Source of the DNA: Paenibacillus sp. FSL H8-0332
GTDB lineage: Bacteria; Bacillota; Bacilli; Paenibacillales; Paenibacillaceae
Direction of reading: 5' to 3'
Length of the DNA stretch: 64,000 bases
NCBI RefSeq assembly: GCF_037963835.1
Contig: NZ_CP150145.1
Span: 1 to 64,000 of the forward strand
The position numbers were made by a program, and so were the translations under genes. Positions 26,160 to 34,116 of the stretch are shown piece after piece. Every line of letters starts with the position of its first letter. The first letter of the stretch is position 1. The notes under the pieces were generated by a model. The model had not been told where the DNA came from and searched no databases. It saw only the letters and a list, made by a program, of their open reading frames with translations.

Positions 26160-26640
26160 ACCTGTGCTATACCTGGTTTTTTTGAGCATAGAAAAAGGAA
26201 TATCTCCCCAAATTCTCGAAGTTACAGGTGACGAAACCAACACCCGAGAATGAAAAGAGGTAATCCCTATCTATTTTCTATTCGACAAGAAGAACTGTTT
26301 TCCTTTGAGGAATTGCTCCTGATGGGCCCGGAAGATAAATACAGCCAAATCTTTGAGCACTTAAATCTGGCTCCGGTCTTGTTAGCGCTGGGGAAAAAGA
26401 CCCTAAGGCTATGTGACCGGCACCCATCTTGCCGTGGATTCCTCCATGGTCGAGGCTTGGGATTGCCAATTTAGCGAATCGGCCTCCAAGCGAAGCTCCG
26501 GTGGCCCAGCAACTTCAGTTCGAACTTACCGAGCCTGAGCAGAAGGTTGTGAATGAGCCACCGAAGAAACCCGTTTACAGCAAGCGCGGACGTCCACTGA
26601 AACCTATTCCGGATGTATTCCAAGAATTTTCCCTATGTAG
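26160..26640 (+). pseudogene. Decayed IS1182-type transposase, left copy
   Basis: From 26250 an open stretch reads SIRQEELFSFEELLL and EDKYSQIFEHLNLAPVLLAL, the N-terminal pattern of IS1182-family transposases. After about residue 55 an internal deletion joins it to a second frame with THLAVDSSMVEAWDCQFSES, which also stops. A third frame supplies PEQKVVNEPPKKPVYSKRGR, the family's linker. Catalytic parts are therefore missing and the gene is dead. Upstream, ATTCTCG (26212-26218) pairs with CGAGAAT (26245-26251), which overlaps the start codon. The remnant abuts the end of the beta-lactamase-fold gene. Confidence 0.75.
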
Positions 26641-26642
26641 CC

Positions 26643-27575
26643 TTATAGCTTATCCACTAACGTGTCCCAGGTCATCTCAAGAATCCCGGTCATATGGTCA
26701 GGTTCATCAGATACGTAGGTTACCACTGCGTTCTTATCCGGCAGCACAACAACATATTGACCATACAATCCGTCGAGACGGTATGAGTTAGGATAGGAGT
26801 TTATCCATAGCTGATATCCATAGCCCTGCTGATGGTCTGCTGTAGCAAAGTCAGGGGTGAAATCATCTGTTTTTATCTGAACGGAAGTCGCTTGTTCCAC
26901 ATAACTTGAAGGAATGAGCTGCTGTCCATTCCAAGCCCCTTTGTCCAGGAGCAGCTGTCCGAATCTGGATAAATGCTCTGCGGTTAAGTGTAATCCCGAG
27001 AACCCTTGGGGGAAGTCCAGGGGGCATTTGTCCCACTCAGGCTTGGGGATATCAAGCGGCCGGAATATTTTCTCATACAGGTAGTCATCCAAGTTAGTGC
27101 CGGTAGTGCTGCTAATGATTCTAGAGAGCATATAGGTGGCTGAATTATCATAGGTAAAATGAGTCCCCGGTTCAAAGACAAACGGCTCATTAAAAAACAA
27201 CTCACAAATATCCCACTTGTGCCCACTTCTCCAATCTGCTTTGTAAACGGGACATTCTGCATGCCCGGTCCCCATACACAGCAAATGATGAATCGTGATC
27301 CGCTTCAGAAATTCTGTATCGTGAGTACAGGCATTTAAGTATTCCGGAAAAAAATCTACAATAATATCATCGAGTTTGAAGTAACCCTCATGAGCGGCAA
27401 TCCCCACAGCCATGGAAGTAAAAGTTTTGCTTGCAGAATATAATAAGTGCGTCTGTTCCTCCTCAAAATCATGCCTGGCTATTAGCTCGCCGTTCTGTCT
27501 GACCACCACGTTCAAAACACGGAGATTCTGTTCATTCGAAGATGCTACCAAGTCGTCTAATAGTACAATGTTCAT
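26643..27575 (-). CDS. Serine beta-lactamase-fold hydrolase (class C-like)
   Basis: The 310-residue protein has the penicillin-binding/class C motifs: S-x-x-K as Ser47-Lys50 (YSASKTFTSM), Y-x-N as Tyr142-Asp-Asn144 (FTYDNSATYML), and a later HQQGYGYQLW segment in place of the KTG box. Members of this family are esterases, D-amino peptidases or beta-lactam-binding proteins; the substrate is not predictable. No signal peptide is evident. It is flanked on both sides by diverged remnants of one IS1182-like element in the same orientation, which suggests it came in or was rearranged with them. GGCGGAGG precedes the ATG. Confidence 0.85.
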   Translation of the reverse strand: MNIVLLDDLVASSNEQNLRVLNVVVRQNGELIARHDFEEEQTHLLYSASKTFTSMAVGIAAHEGYFKLDDIIVDFFPEYLNACTHDTEFLKRITIHHLLCMGTGHAECPVYKADWRSGHKWDICELFFNEPFVFEPGTHFTYDNSATYMLSRIISSTTGTNLDDYLYEKIFRPLDIPKPEWDKCPLDFPQGFSGLHLTAEHLSRFGQLLLDKGAWNGQQLIPSSYVEQATSVQIKTDDFTPDFATADHQQGYGYQLWINSYPNSYRLDGLYGQYVVVLPDKNAVVTYVSDEPDHMTGILEMTWDTLVDKL

Positions 27576-27659
27576 TGTTCCGCCTCCGCCAGCTGTAAAG
27601 TTAAGAGTATTTGGAATTTGTTTAGTCTTACGAGTAAGTTACTTAATTCCAAAGCCTTG

Positions 27660-27860
27660 CTGCAACTGAGTTTTTTGGTGTTAAAAAAATGAGAACCTTC
27701 CCAAATCTCGAAGTGTTAGGTTACCACACGCAACACCGAGAATAAAGGATGAACTCTCAACTTTATAGTATTCGACAAGAAAGCCTTTTTTTCCTTGGAG
27801 CATCTCTTAGAATTGTTACCGAAAATTTATAAAAAACGAGTTCAATTAGTAGGATTTTCT
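27660..27860 (+). pseudogene. Decayed IS1182-type transposase, right copy
   Basis: The sequence repeats the left remnant in diverged form: CCCAAATCTCGAAGT, then CAACACCGAGAAT, then a start reading YSIRQESLF. It continues after a frameshift as FSLEHLLELLPKIYKKR before stopping. TCTCG-aa-GTGTT can pair with AACACCGAGA upstream of the start, as in the left copy. Only the first 40-50 codons remain. It fills the gap between the hydrolase gene and the gene at 27941. Confidence 0.65.
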
Positions 27861-27940
27861 AAACTGGTGTGGAGGATAGTCTTCCCCCGGAACCGGTGAA
27901 CCTCGATTTTGAAGAATAGGACAGCAATTTGAATCCCGGC

Positions 27941-28396
27941 TTACTTCAGTCTGGAGAGAATGTAATTCACCTTACGCTCAAATAACCGGGGCTTATCTTC
28001 CTTGATTTCCTCCAGCAGGAACATCAGACATTGCTTGATTCGTGGCGGCATGCGCACAGCGATCTCAGCGTAATCCCTGCGGAAAGTGTCGTCCTGGAGA
28101 ATTCTTTGATTCAGCACAATCGCCCAGTTGCGGGCATGCTCCAGCATCTCCGGCAGTGATTCCAGCAGCTGGGTCAGATACATCTCCATCTGGACACTCT
28201 CCACAAAATGAACAAGGCTGAACATCACCTCTTCCTGCTCCGTATCATCATCGAATACTTTGAAGATCTGGTGAATGACGGCATCCTCCGTATCACCGGC
28301 CAGACCCTCCAGTGCCTGATCGAACTGCTCGCATTCCAACTCGGTGCGCAGCAGCCGGTTCTCATATAGCCGGGCAATCCCGGGGTATAGGTTCAT
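27941..28396 (-). CDS. Imm30-like protein, possible orphan immunity protein
   Basis: The 151-residue all-helical soluble protein (YENRLLRTELECEQFDQALE, EEVMFSLVHFVESVQMEMYL) resembles the Imm30 immunity-protein family by eye; this needs a profile search. If correct, its role would be to neutralise a contact-dependent toxin, but no toxin gene lies nearby. The ATG at 28396 follows GGGAGGAATT, which rules out the in-frame start at 28429. It sits just beyond the right transposase remnant. Confidence 0.55.
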   Translation of the reverse strand: MNLYPGIARLYENRLLRTELECEQFDQALEGLAGDTEDAVIHQIFKVFDDDTEQEEVMFSLVHFVESVQMEMYLTQLLESLPEMLEHARNWAIVLNQRILQDDTFRRDYAEIAVRMPPRIKQCLMFLLEEIKEDKPRLFERKVNYILSRLK

Positions 28397-28532
28397 AGAG
28401 TAATTCCTCCCAGCAGAAAATAACGCCATTTATCATAAAGTCCAATTTTTGACAGATAAGGCTAATATATTGGACATAGGACTAGCTGATTATAACAGAT
28501 GTACAAATAGAAGTGAGGTATGGAGGGATATC

Positions 28533-28658
28533 ATGTTTATTCCGGTGCTTATGGAATTAACCAATGCCGAACGGCTGACGCTCATTCTATATCTGGCAGT
28601 CAACCTGGGCGCCATCTCATTATTATGCTTTCGGCGCTCAGGAACCGACCGCCACTAA
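28533..28658 (+). CDS. Small predicted membrane protein
   Basis: A 41-residue ORF with a single hydrophobic segment (LTLILYLAVNLGAISLLCF) and a basic tail (RRSGTDRH). TGGAGGG precedes the ATG and a perfect terminator begins 4 bases after the stop, so it looks like a real transcript. It is similar in size and form to small membrane peptides, including some type I toxins, but there is no direct evidence for that role. It has no recognised family. Confidence 0.5.
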   Translation: MFIPVLMELTNAERLTLILYLAVNLGAISLLCFRRSGTDRH

Positions 28659-28661
28659 CAG

Positions 28662-28687
28662 GAACAGCCTTCATGCGAAGGCTGTTT
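28662..28687 (+). terminator. Rho-independent terminator
   Basis: AACAGCCTTC and GAAGGCTGTT flank a 4-base loop and are followed by TT. It ends the small ORF at 28533. Confidence 0.85.
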
Positions 28688-28695
28688 TGCTGTCG

Positions 28696-29565
28696 CTACG
28701 CTTGTTCCTTATCCAGAAGATGCCGCAGTCCCGCCGCTACACCATTCTCCGTATGGCTTAATGTAATGAAGTCGGCGGTCTGCTTCAGCACGGGTGCGGC
28801 ATTCTCCATGGCAATCTTGTACCCCGCCATCTCGAACATAGGCAGATCATTGTAGCTGTCGCCCATCACCGCCACTTGCTCTGCAGGAATCCCGTAATGG
28901 GCAGCGAGCATGCTTACACCGGCGCCCTTATTTGCTTCCTCATGGTTGATCTCGATATTGTTGACATGCGATGCGGTAATAATCAGTCCGGGGATGGCGG
29001 CGAACCGCACAGAGGCTTCCTTCAGCAGCTCACGGTTCAGCGAGAAAACCAGTGTCTTATAGATCAGATTCTCTTCCTTGCTCCAGACGTCCTCCATCTT
29101 CTCCACATAGGTTACCGCTGCCTGCTGGAACTGCTGGTCTACCATCGCCTGGAGCAGCCAGGCCAGTTCCTCGGGAACCTCAGTATCCTTATGAGCAGCC
29201 AGCTTTTCCAGTTGTACCCGCTTGTCCAGCTCCACATATACGTTATCCTCAGTGTATACCTCGTAATACAATTCAGGAATTTCATTCAGCCAGCGCAGCG
29301 CGGGGATAATATCCTCTTTATTCAGCGGAGTGCTTGCCGCCACCGTCCGGTCAGCCAGCGTGATCACAGCACCGTTAAGACTCACCACAGGGCACTCCAG
29401 ATCAGCCAGCCGCAGCTGCCGCTCAGCGTCCATGTAGGACCGGCCTGTAGCGATAATCACGATATGCCCCAGGCGCTGTGCTTGAAGAATAGCTTCTTTG
29501 TTCTCGTTGCTGATTTCACCCTCCGCATTGAGCAGTGTTCCGTCCATATCCAGTGCAATAAGCAT
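28696..29565 (-). CDS. Cof-type HAD-family phosphatase
   Basis: The 289-residue protein belongs to the haloacid dehalogenase Cof/YkrA-type phosphatases: motif I ALDMDGTLLN (nucleophile D6, acid/base D8), motif II as ATGRS, and motif IV as VMGDSYNDLPMF. These enzymes hydrolyse sugar phosphates, FMN or similar small molecules in the cytoplasm; the exact substrate is not inferable. GGAG precedes the ATG. Confidence 0.92.
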   Translation of the reverse strand: MLIALDMDGTLLNAEGEISNENKEAILQAQRLGHIVIIATGRSYMDAERQLRLADLECPVVSLNGAVITLADRTVAASTPLNKEDIIPALRWLNEIPELYYEVYTEDNVYVELDKRVQLEKLAAHKDTEVPEELAWLLQAMVDQQFQQAAVTYVEKMEDVWSKEENLIYKTLVFSLNRELLKEASVRFAAIPGLIITASHVNNIEINHEEANKGAGVSMLAAHYGIPAEQVAVMGDSYNDLPMFEMAGYKIAMENAAPVLKQTADFITLSHTENGVAAGLRHLLDKEQA

Positions 29566-29821
29566 GTGATTGATCTCCTGTTCTATCTGTTTATTTTATC
29601 ATTATTTACTCGGAAACTTAAAATTAAAGTGTTCATCTATAGTATTACAGAACAGCCTCCTGCTGCATACAGCGTGACGGATTTTCAGAAAAGAGTACTC
29701 ACGTGGTACAATGTAAGGCAGACCTGTAACCTGACAGCCTGGTTCGTCTTCTGCATGTGAAAGGGACGATGCCCGGGATGCTAGCGGCATGGGGTCGCTA
29801 TGTAAGGGGGAAAAGATACTG

Positions 29822-31063
29822 ATGAAATCCAGAAATTTAGCTACGATCTCTCTGGCTATTATGGCCTGCGGCTTTCTGTTCACGTTGTTTCTGCCGGAGA
29901 ATCTGGCAGTTATTCTGCTGAGAGGGGGCTTCGAGGCAGGTCTGGTCGGAGGAATCGCCGACTGGTTTGCTGTGACGGCGCTGTTTCGTCACCCGCTGGG
30001 CCTTAGAATTCCGCATACCTCGCTGCTGCTGAAGAACCGGGATAAGCTGATCCAATCCCTGATCTCTGCGATGGAGAATGAGCTGCTGAACAAGGAGAGC
30101 ATTGAGAATAAGCTGCGTACCTTCAATATAGTCTCGCTCGGAGCTGCCGTGCTGACCCGGTTCTTCTCCAGAAAAAAAGCGCGGCAGGAAGTGCTGGAGC
30201 AGCTGAAGGGCTTCGTACTGCGGCTTCCGGTAGAGCAGGCCGTTCCGTATATTCAATCGGCAGCGGCAAGCTATCTGCGTGAAGCTAAGCTCGGAGTCGC
30301 CGCAGACACTATTGCCACCAGCCTGATGAATGAGGGCAAGGACATTGCAGCCCTTGATTTTGCGCTGGAGGGGATCTCCGCCTGGAGCGGACGCCCGGAG
30401 ACGCGGGCCATGCTGGGCAAGATTGCAAGTGAGAAGCTGGCTGAGGTAAAGCTGGGCGGACTGAAGGGGATGGCCTTCCAGGCCTTCGTCGGGTTCGTGG
30501 ATGCCGATATGCTGGGGGAAATGCTCCAGGGTATGGTGCAGTCAACGATCCGTGACTTTAAGGAAGAGGATAGCCCCTACCGGGAGGAGGTCATCCGGGA
30601 GATCCGGGTGGCTCTGTTCCAGCTGCTGAGCGATGAAGAACGGATTGCCTCGCTGAAGAATTGGGCACTGAATGAGCTTCAAGGGGAAGCGGCCGCCGCA
30701 TTTGTGCTGCAGCAGCTGCAAGGGCTGCGCGGCAAGGCGGTTACGCTGCTGGAAGAGGACCGGGGCCGGGGCGGGCGCAAGCTGTTCTCGCTGTATGCCG
30801 CGCTGGTCCGGCGGGTTAGCCAGGAGAAGGAATGGATTCAGACCTCGGAGGACCGGATTCGCGGGACGCTAATCTCCTTCGTGGAAGCTAATCATTACCG
30901 GATCGGGCAACTGGTCAAGGAGAACCTCGATCAGATGGACGATGCCGCTCTGGTGAATATGCTGGAGGAGAAGGTCGGCAAGGATCTGCAGTGGATTCGT
31001 GTCAACGGGGCCGTCTGCGGCTTTGTGGTCGGGCTGGTGCTTACTGTCATCCAGCTGATCTGA
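29822..31063 (+). CDS. DUF445 membrane protein
   Basis: The 413-residue protein fits DUF445: an N-terminal membrane span (NLATISLAIMACGFLFTLFL), the conserved GGIADWFAVTALFRHPLGL segment, a long helical region, and a C-terminal membrane span (GAVCGFVVGLVLTVIQLI). Function is unknown. The ATG at 29822 follows GGGGGAAAAG; an in-frame start at 29789 is less favoured. A terminator follows at 31088. Confidence 0.88.
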   Translation: MKSRNLATISLAIMACGFLFTLFLPENLAVILLRGGFEAGLVGGIADWFAVTALFRHPLGLRIPHTSLLLKNRDKLIQSLISAMENELLNKESIENKLRTFNIVSLGAAVLTRFFSRKKARQEVLEQLKGFVLRLPVEQAVPYIQSAAASYLREAKLGVAADTIATSLMNEGKDIAALDFALEGISAWSGRPETRAMLGKIASEKLAEVKLGGLKGMAFQAFVGFVDADMLGEMLQGMVQSTIRDFKEEDSPYREEVIREIRVALFQLLSDEERIASLKNWALNELQGEAAAAFVLQQLQGLRGKAVTLLEEDRGRGGRKLFSLYAALVRRVSQEKEWIQTSEDRIRGTLISFVEANHYRIGQLVKENLDQMDDAALVNMLEEKVGKDLQWIRVNGAVCGFVVGLVLTVIQLI

Positions 31064-31087
31064 GATTGCTATATCAGGAATTCATAA

Positions 31088-31154
31088 AGGCAGCAAGGCA
31101 GTCCCCGGTCGTCCGTGATGACGGAGAGCGGGGGGATGCTTTGCTGCCTCTTTC
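31088..31154. terminator. Terminator between convergent DUF445 and P-II genes
   Basis: AGGCAGCAA and TTGCTGCCT are paired at the base, followed by TCTTTC. It lies between the plus-strand DUF445 gene and the minus-strand P-II gene and may act in both directions. Confidence 0.65.
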
Positions 31155-31163
31155 ATAGACGCC

Positions 31164-31490
31164 CTATAGCTGGTTCTTGCCGTTGCTTATGGTGAAAACC
31201 TCCTGTACCGGCAGGACAAAGATTTTGCCGTCGCCGAAGGAGCCATGCTCACCGGATCTGGCCGTACGCATAATAATGCTGATGACGTCATCTTTGTCTT
31301 CATCCTGAATGACGATCATCAACAGTTTTTTTGAGATTTGATTGTAATGGTTGGTTCCGACCTGAATGCCCTTTTGCTTGCCGCGCCCGAGCAGATCCAT
31401 TTTGCTGATGGAGGGGAAGCCGGCCAGCAGCAATTCGGCCATCACGTCATCCGCTTTCTCAGGTCTTACGATAGCTTTGATCATTAACAT
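31164..31490 (-). CDS. P-II family nitrogen regulator, NifI-like
   Basis: The 108-residue protein is a GlnB/P-II signalling protein that senses ATP/ADP and 2-oxoglutarate. It differs from GlnB: the T-loop region is short (GRGKQKGIQVGTNHYNQISK) and the C terminus (GDGKIFVLPVQEVFTIS) follows the NifI1 pattern, a branch known from nif operons. No nitrogenase, glutamine synthetase or ammonium transporter gene is in this window, so its target is unknown. The upstream region holds a weak cre-like site (31576-31589). Confidence 0.85.
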   Translation of the reverse strand: MLMIKAIVRPEKADDVMAELLLAGFPSISKMDLLGRGKQKGIQVGTNHYNQISKKLLMIVIQDEDKDDVISIIMRTARSGEHGSFGDGKIFVLPVQEVFTISNGKNQL

Positions 31491-31575
31491 AACGATGCAC
31501 CCTTTCTACAGCGAATAATAGGTTGTAGGGGGTTGCCAATATCTCGGTGGCTTACTGTACAGTGCATTTGTTTAA

Positions 31576-31589
31576 TGGCAACGCTTACA
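31576..31589 (-). promoter_or_regulatory. Possible cre-like site upstream of the P-II gene
   Basis: On the minus strand the sequence is TGTAAGCGTTGCCA, one mismatch from cre consensus. It lies about 90 bases before the P-II start. The rest of 31491-31775 shows no gene. Confidence 0.3.
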
Positions 31590-31775
31590 TGTGTAGTATA
31601 TTATTAACTCTCGGCTGCATCCTGCGAGAAGGATCACAAAATCCGTATGACACATTGTCGCATCTTGACTGGGCTTACAGTTCGGCACTGTCCGCTCTCG
31701 AGGAAAGCACTGTAAGGTAAAGTGTTATGCCCTTTCATTAACCTGAGTAGCCCTCAAGCAGAAAGCCTCCTCTGG

Positions 31776-32882
31776 TTACCGTGATCCCGCCAGCTTCAAA
31801 TAAATATTCTCCAGCAGCTCTGCGGTGTGCTGCCACTCATACATCTGCAGCGCATCGCTTCTTCCCTGTAGTCCGATCCTGGCGGCAAGGTCCGGATTGC
31901 GGCCGATCTGCAGCATACGGCTGGCAAAAGCAGCAGGGTTCCTGTACTGCTTCACCAGATAGCCGTTACGGCCCGAATCGATAATCTCCCGGATTCCGCC
32001 GTTGCTGGAGGCAATAACCGGCAGCCCCGAGGCCATAGCCTCCACATTCACCAGCCCGAAGGCTTCATGCTGCTGGGATGGGCAGATGAAGCAGTCGGCG
32101 GCTTGATACATACTATGGATATCCTCATGAGGAATATTGCCGAGAAAAGACACCTGTACGCCGAGACGCCGGGCAAGGGCTCTCAGCTGCCGGAGATATG
32201 GCGGCTTCCCCTTGCCTGCAATCAGCAGCCGGGCAGGCATATGCCGGTTCAGGCGGTGCATGGCGCGGAGCAGTACAGGCACTCCCTTGCGCGGAATGAC
32301 CCGGCCTACGAACAGGACTGTGAAGCCGGGGCCAATACCATGCAGCGTGCGCAGACGCGCCTTCTCCTGCGCAGACACAGGGGTGAAGCGCGACAGGTCT
32401 GCTCCCAGAGGAACTACGCGGAGCTTGCTGCGGATGCCGGGGAATCTCCGGATAAGCCGCTGCTCCAGGGAGCTGCTGTTGACCGTGACGGCATCGGCCA
32501 GGGCCAGGCTGCGGGAGATACCGGGCTCCTGCGGGACGAATGTGAGAGAGTGGAGGAATATCAGCACCGGAGTGCCGGGGTACTGCCGCTTCACAGCCGC
32601 CGCCAGCCGCGGCCGGTTATCGATCTGAATAAGGTCGAACGGCTCGGCAGCTTCCAGGAACGTAAGAACGGAGCTGCGGTACCGGGAAGGGGTGCCTGAG
32701 GGCAGCCGGATGAACTTGACCTGCTCTATCTCTTCCGTGTCTGGAAGCCCAGAGGCTCTTCGGCTCACAATGGTTACCTTATGTCTCTTGGCCACCCTCC
32801 GGGCGATATTCCAGATGCAAATCTCCACCGAGCCGTCCCCGGGAACCGTGAACTGCTCCGGTGCAATCATGCAGATGTGCAT
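31776..32882 (-). CDS. GT4-family glycosyltransferase
   Basis: The 368-residue GT-B glycosyltransferase has the N-terminal MIAPEQFTVPGDGSVEICIW Rossmann region, the central FVGRVIPRKGVPVLLRAM strand, and the C-terminal EX7E nucleotide-sugar motif (QHEAFGLVNVEAMASG). It transfers a sugar from a nucleotide donor to an unknown acceptor, probably in polysaccharide or spore-coat glycan synthesis. No glycan operon surrounds it. No signal or membrane segments are visible. Confidence 0.88.
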   Translation of the reverse strand: MHICMIAPEQFTVPGDGSVEICIWNIARRVAKRHKVTIVSRRASGLPDTEEIEQVKFIRLPSGTPSRYRSSVLTFLEAAEPFDLIQIDNRPRLAAAVKRQYPGTPVLIFLHSLTFVPQEPGISRSLALADAVTVNSSSLEQRLIRRFPGIRSKLRVVPLGADLSRFTPVSAQEKARLRTLHGIGPGFTVLFVGRVIPRKGVPVLLRAMHRLNRHMPARLLIAGKGKPPYLRQLRALARRLGVQVSFLGNIPHEDIHSMYQAADCFICPSQQHEAFGLVNVEAMASGLPVIASSNGGIREIIDSGRNGYLVKQYRNPAAFASRMLQIGRNPDLAARIGLQGRSDALQMYEWQHTAELLENIYLKLAGSR

Positions 32883-32986
32883 TGTAGCTGCTCCTCCCGC
32901 TGCATAGTAGATAGGGTTCTTAACCTAACATATGCGTTCAGGCGTGCAGAAGATACAGGAGCAAGCAGGGAGCGGCCATCTGCGGC

Positions 32987-33814
32987 TTAGCTGCCTGTCT
33001 GTCTAAGCGTAGCGGCAATGACTCCGGCAATCGTCTGCTCATACTCCAGGATCTTCAGCTTCCCCGCCGCGATCTGCTTGTACCCGGAGACCATAGAAGA
33101 TAAGGATTGTCCGGCAAGAGCCGGATTCTGCTTGCGGATGGCCGCTTTGAAGTCGCTCCAGTCTGCCGTTAGCCGCTTGTTCAGGGCAGAGCCTGCGCTT
33201 TTCTGTGACTTGATTAAGCTTTGCGGTCTGTCAATGCCGGCCAGGGTCCTGCGGGCGGCGGCCATCCGGCGCGTACGGGTATCCTTGGCGGCCTTGAGCA
33301 GCGCTTCCTTGTCGCGGATCTCCTGGCGGGCCATCTGGACCAGCAGCTTCATGGCTTCCGACTGGGCCTTCAGGACGGAATTCAGCGTCTTGTCCTTCAG
33401 TCCCTTGAGCAGGGAGATCCGCTTGTTCAGCGCGCTATATTGATCGAACAGCGGCTGATAACGCTGCTTGGCACTGCTGACGGCGGCGCTCAGCCGGGTA
33501 ATGGATGCCTGATCCATATTCTTGATGGACTCCCGGACTGCATTCAGCGCTTCTGCATTCTGATCATGAAGCGTCCTGATCTGCACCTCCCGGCTGTCAT
33601 ACCCAGCAGACAGGGCGGTCAGCTCTGTGAACTGGCTCTTCATCCGTGCGCGTGAAGTGCTGTCCGCCTTAGCAGCAGTCAGGTCAAAGGAAGCCTGAAC
33701 CGATGAGGTAATCACCGTCGCCGCTGCCGAAGCTGGACCGGCCGGGAAGCTAAGGGTAAGGACAATCAAGAGGGACAGCAGCAGCAGACAACTGGGCTTA
33801 TACAGTTTGTTCAT
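32987..33814 (-). CDS. Secreted helical coiled-coil protein
   Basis: The 275-residue protein has a signal peptide (LLLLSLLIVLTLSFPAGPAS) and a long helical, Gln/Arg/Lys-rich body with coiled-coil character (KQRYQPLFDQYSALNKRISL, MKLLVQMARQEIRDKEALLK). I recognise no family and no catalytic motif. A structured leader with a strong minus-strand promoter lies upstream (33815-33964), implying regulated expression. GGAGG precedes the ATG. Confidence 0.7.
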   Translation of the reverse strand: MNKLYKPSCLLLLSLLIVLTLSFPAGPASAAATVITSSVQASFDLTAAKADSTSRARMKSQFTELTALSAGYDSREVQIRTLHDQNAEALNAVRESIKNMDQASITRLSAAVSSAKQRYQPLFDQYSALNKRISLLKGLKDKTLNSVLKAQSEAMKLLVQMARQEIRDKEALLKAAKDTRTRRMAAARRTLAGIDRPQSLIKSQKSAGSALNKRLTADWSDFKAAIRKQNPALAGQSLSSMVSGYKQIAAGKLKILEYEQTIAGVIAATLRQTGS

Positions 33815-33852
33815 TACATTCCTCCGCTTGTCTCCATGTCCCGAAACACAAA

Positions 33853-33908
33853 GAAAGCACCCGCAGTAAAGGCCAACAGGCCTCTATTACGGGTGCTTCC
33901 AGCGTAAT
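33853..33908 (-). promoter_or_regulatory. Attenuator-like leader with exclusive stem-loops
   Basis: On the minus strand, GAAGCACCCG and CGGGTGCTT with inner AGGCC/GGCCT form a long stem followed by TTTCTTTGTGTTT, resembling a terminator. An alternative hairpin pairs ATTACG with CGTAAT around the left arm of that stem, so the two cannot form together. This is the layout of a transcription attenuator or riboswitch expression platform, but it does not match any riboswitch class I recognise. Confidence 0.55.
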
Positions 33909-33934
33909 GAGTCACGAAGATAGTTTTGCTTTTT

Positions 33935-33964
33935 ATTATAGAGATAATGTCTTAATTTTGTCAA
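33935..33964 (-). promoter_or_regulatory. Strong minus-strand promoter
   Basis: On the minus strand TTGACA (33964-33959) and TATAAT (33940-33935) are 18 bp apart. Transcription near 33928 gives a leader of about 114 bases before the gene at 33814. Confidence 0.7.
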
Positions 33965-34116
33965 TATTATCAATTTTAACTTATGAGCATCAAGGGGGAG
34001 GACGTTCATTTCAATCCGTGACAGTCTTATCGTATACTGTGATGGAAGAACGGCAAGTGAAGCACAACAGAGGGTCTGCAGAAGCGACAGCCCCAAGATG
34101 AAGGAGGCCTTAGGTG

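Noticed and set aside
33815..33964. c-di-GMP (GEMM) riboswitch
   Set aside because: GCAAAACT and ACGCTGGAAGC looked similar to GEMM segments, but the GGGCAAACC, GNRA loop and GGGACGCAAAGC core are absent.
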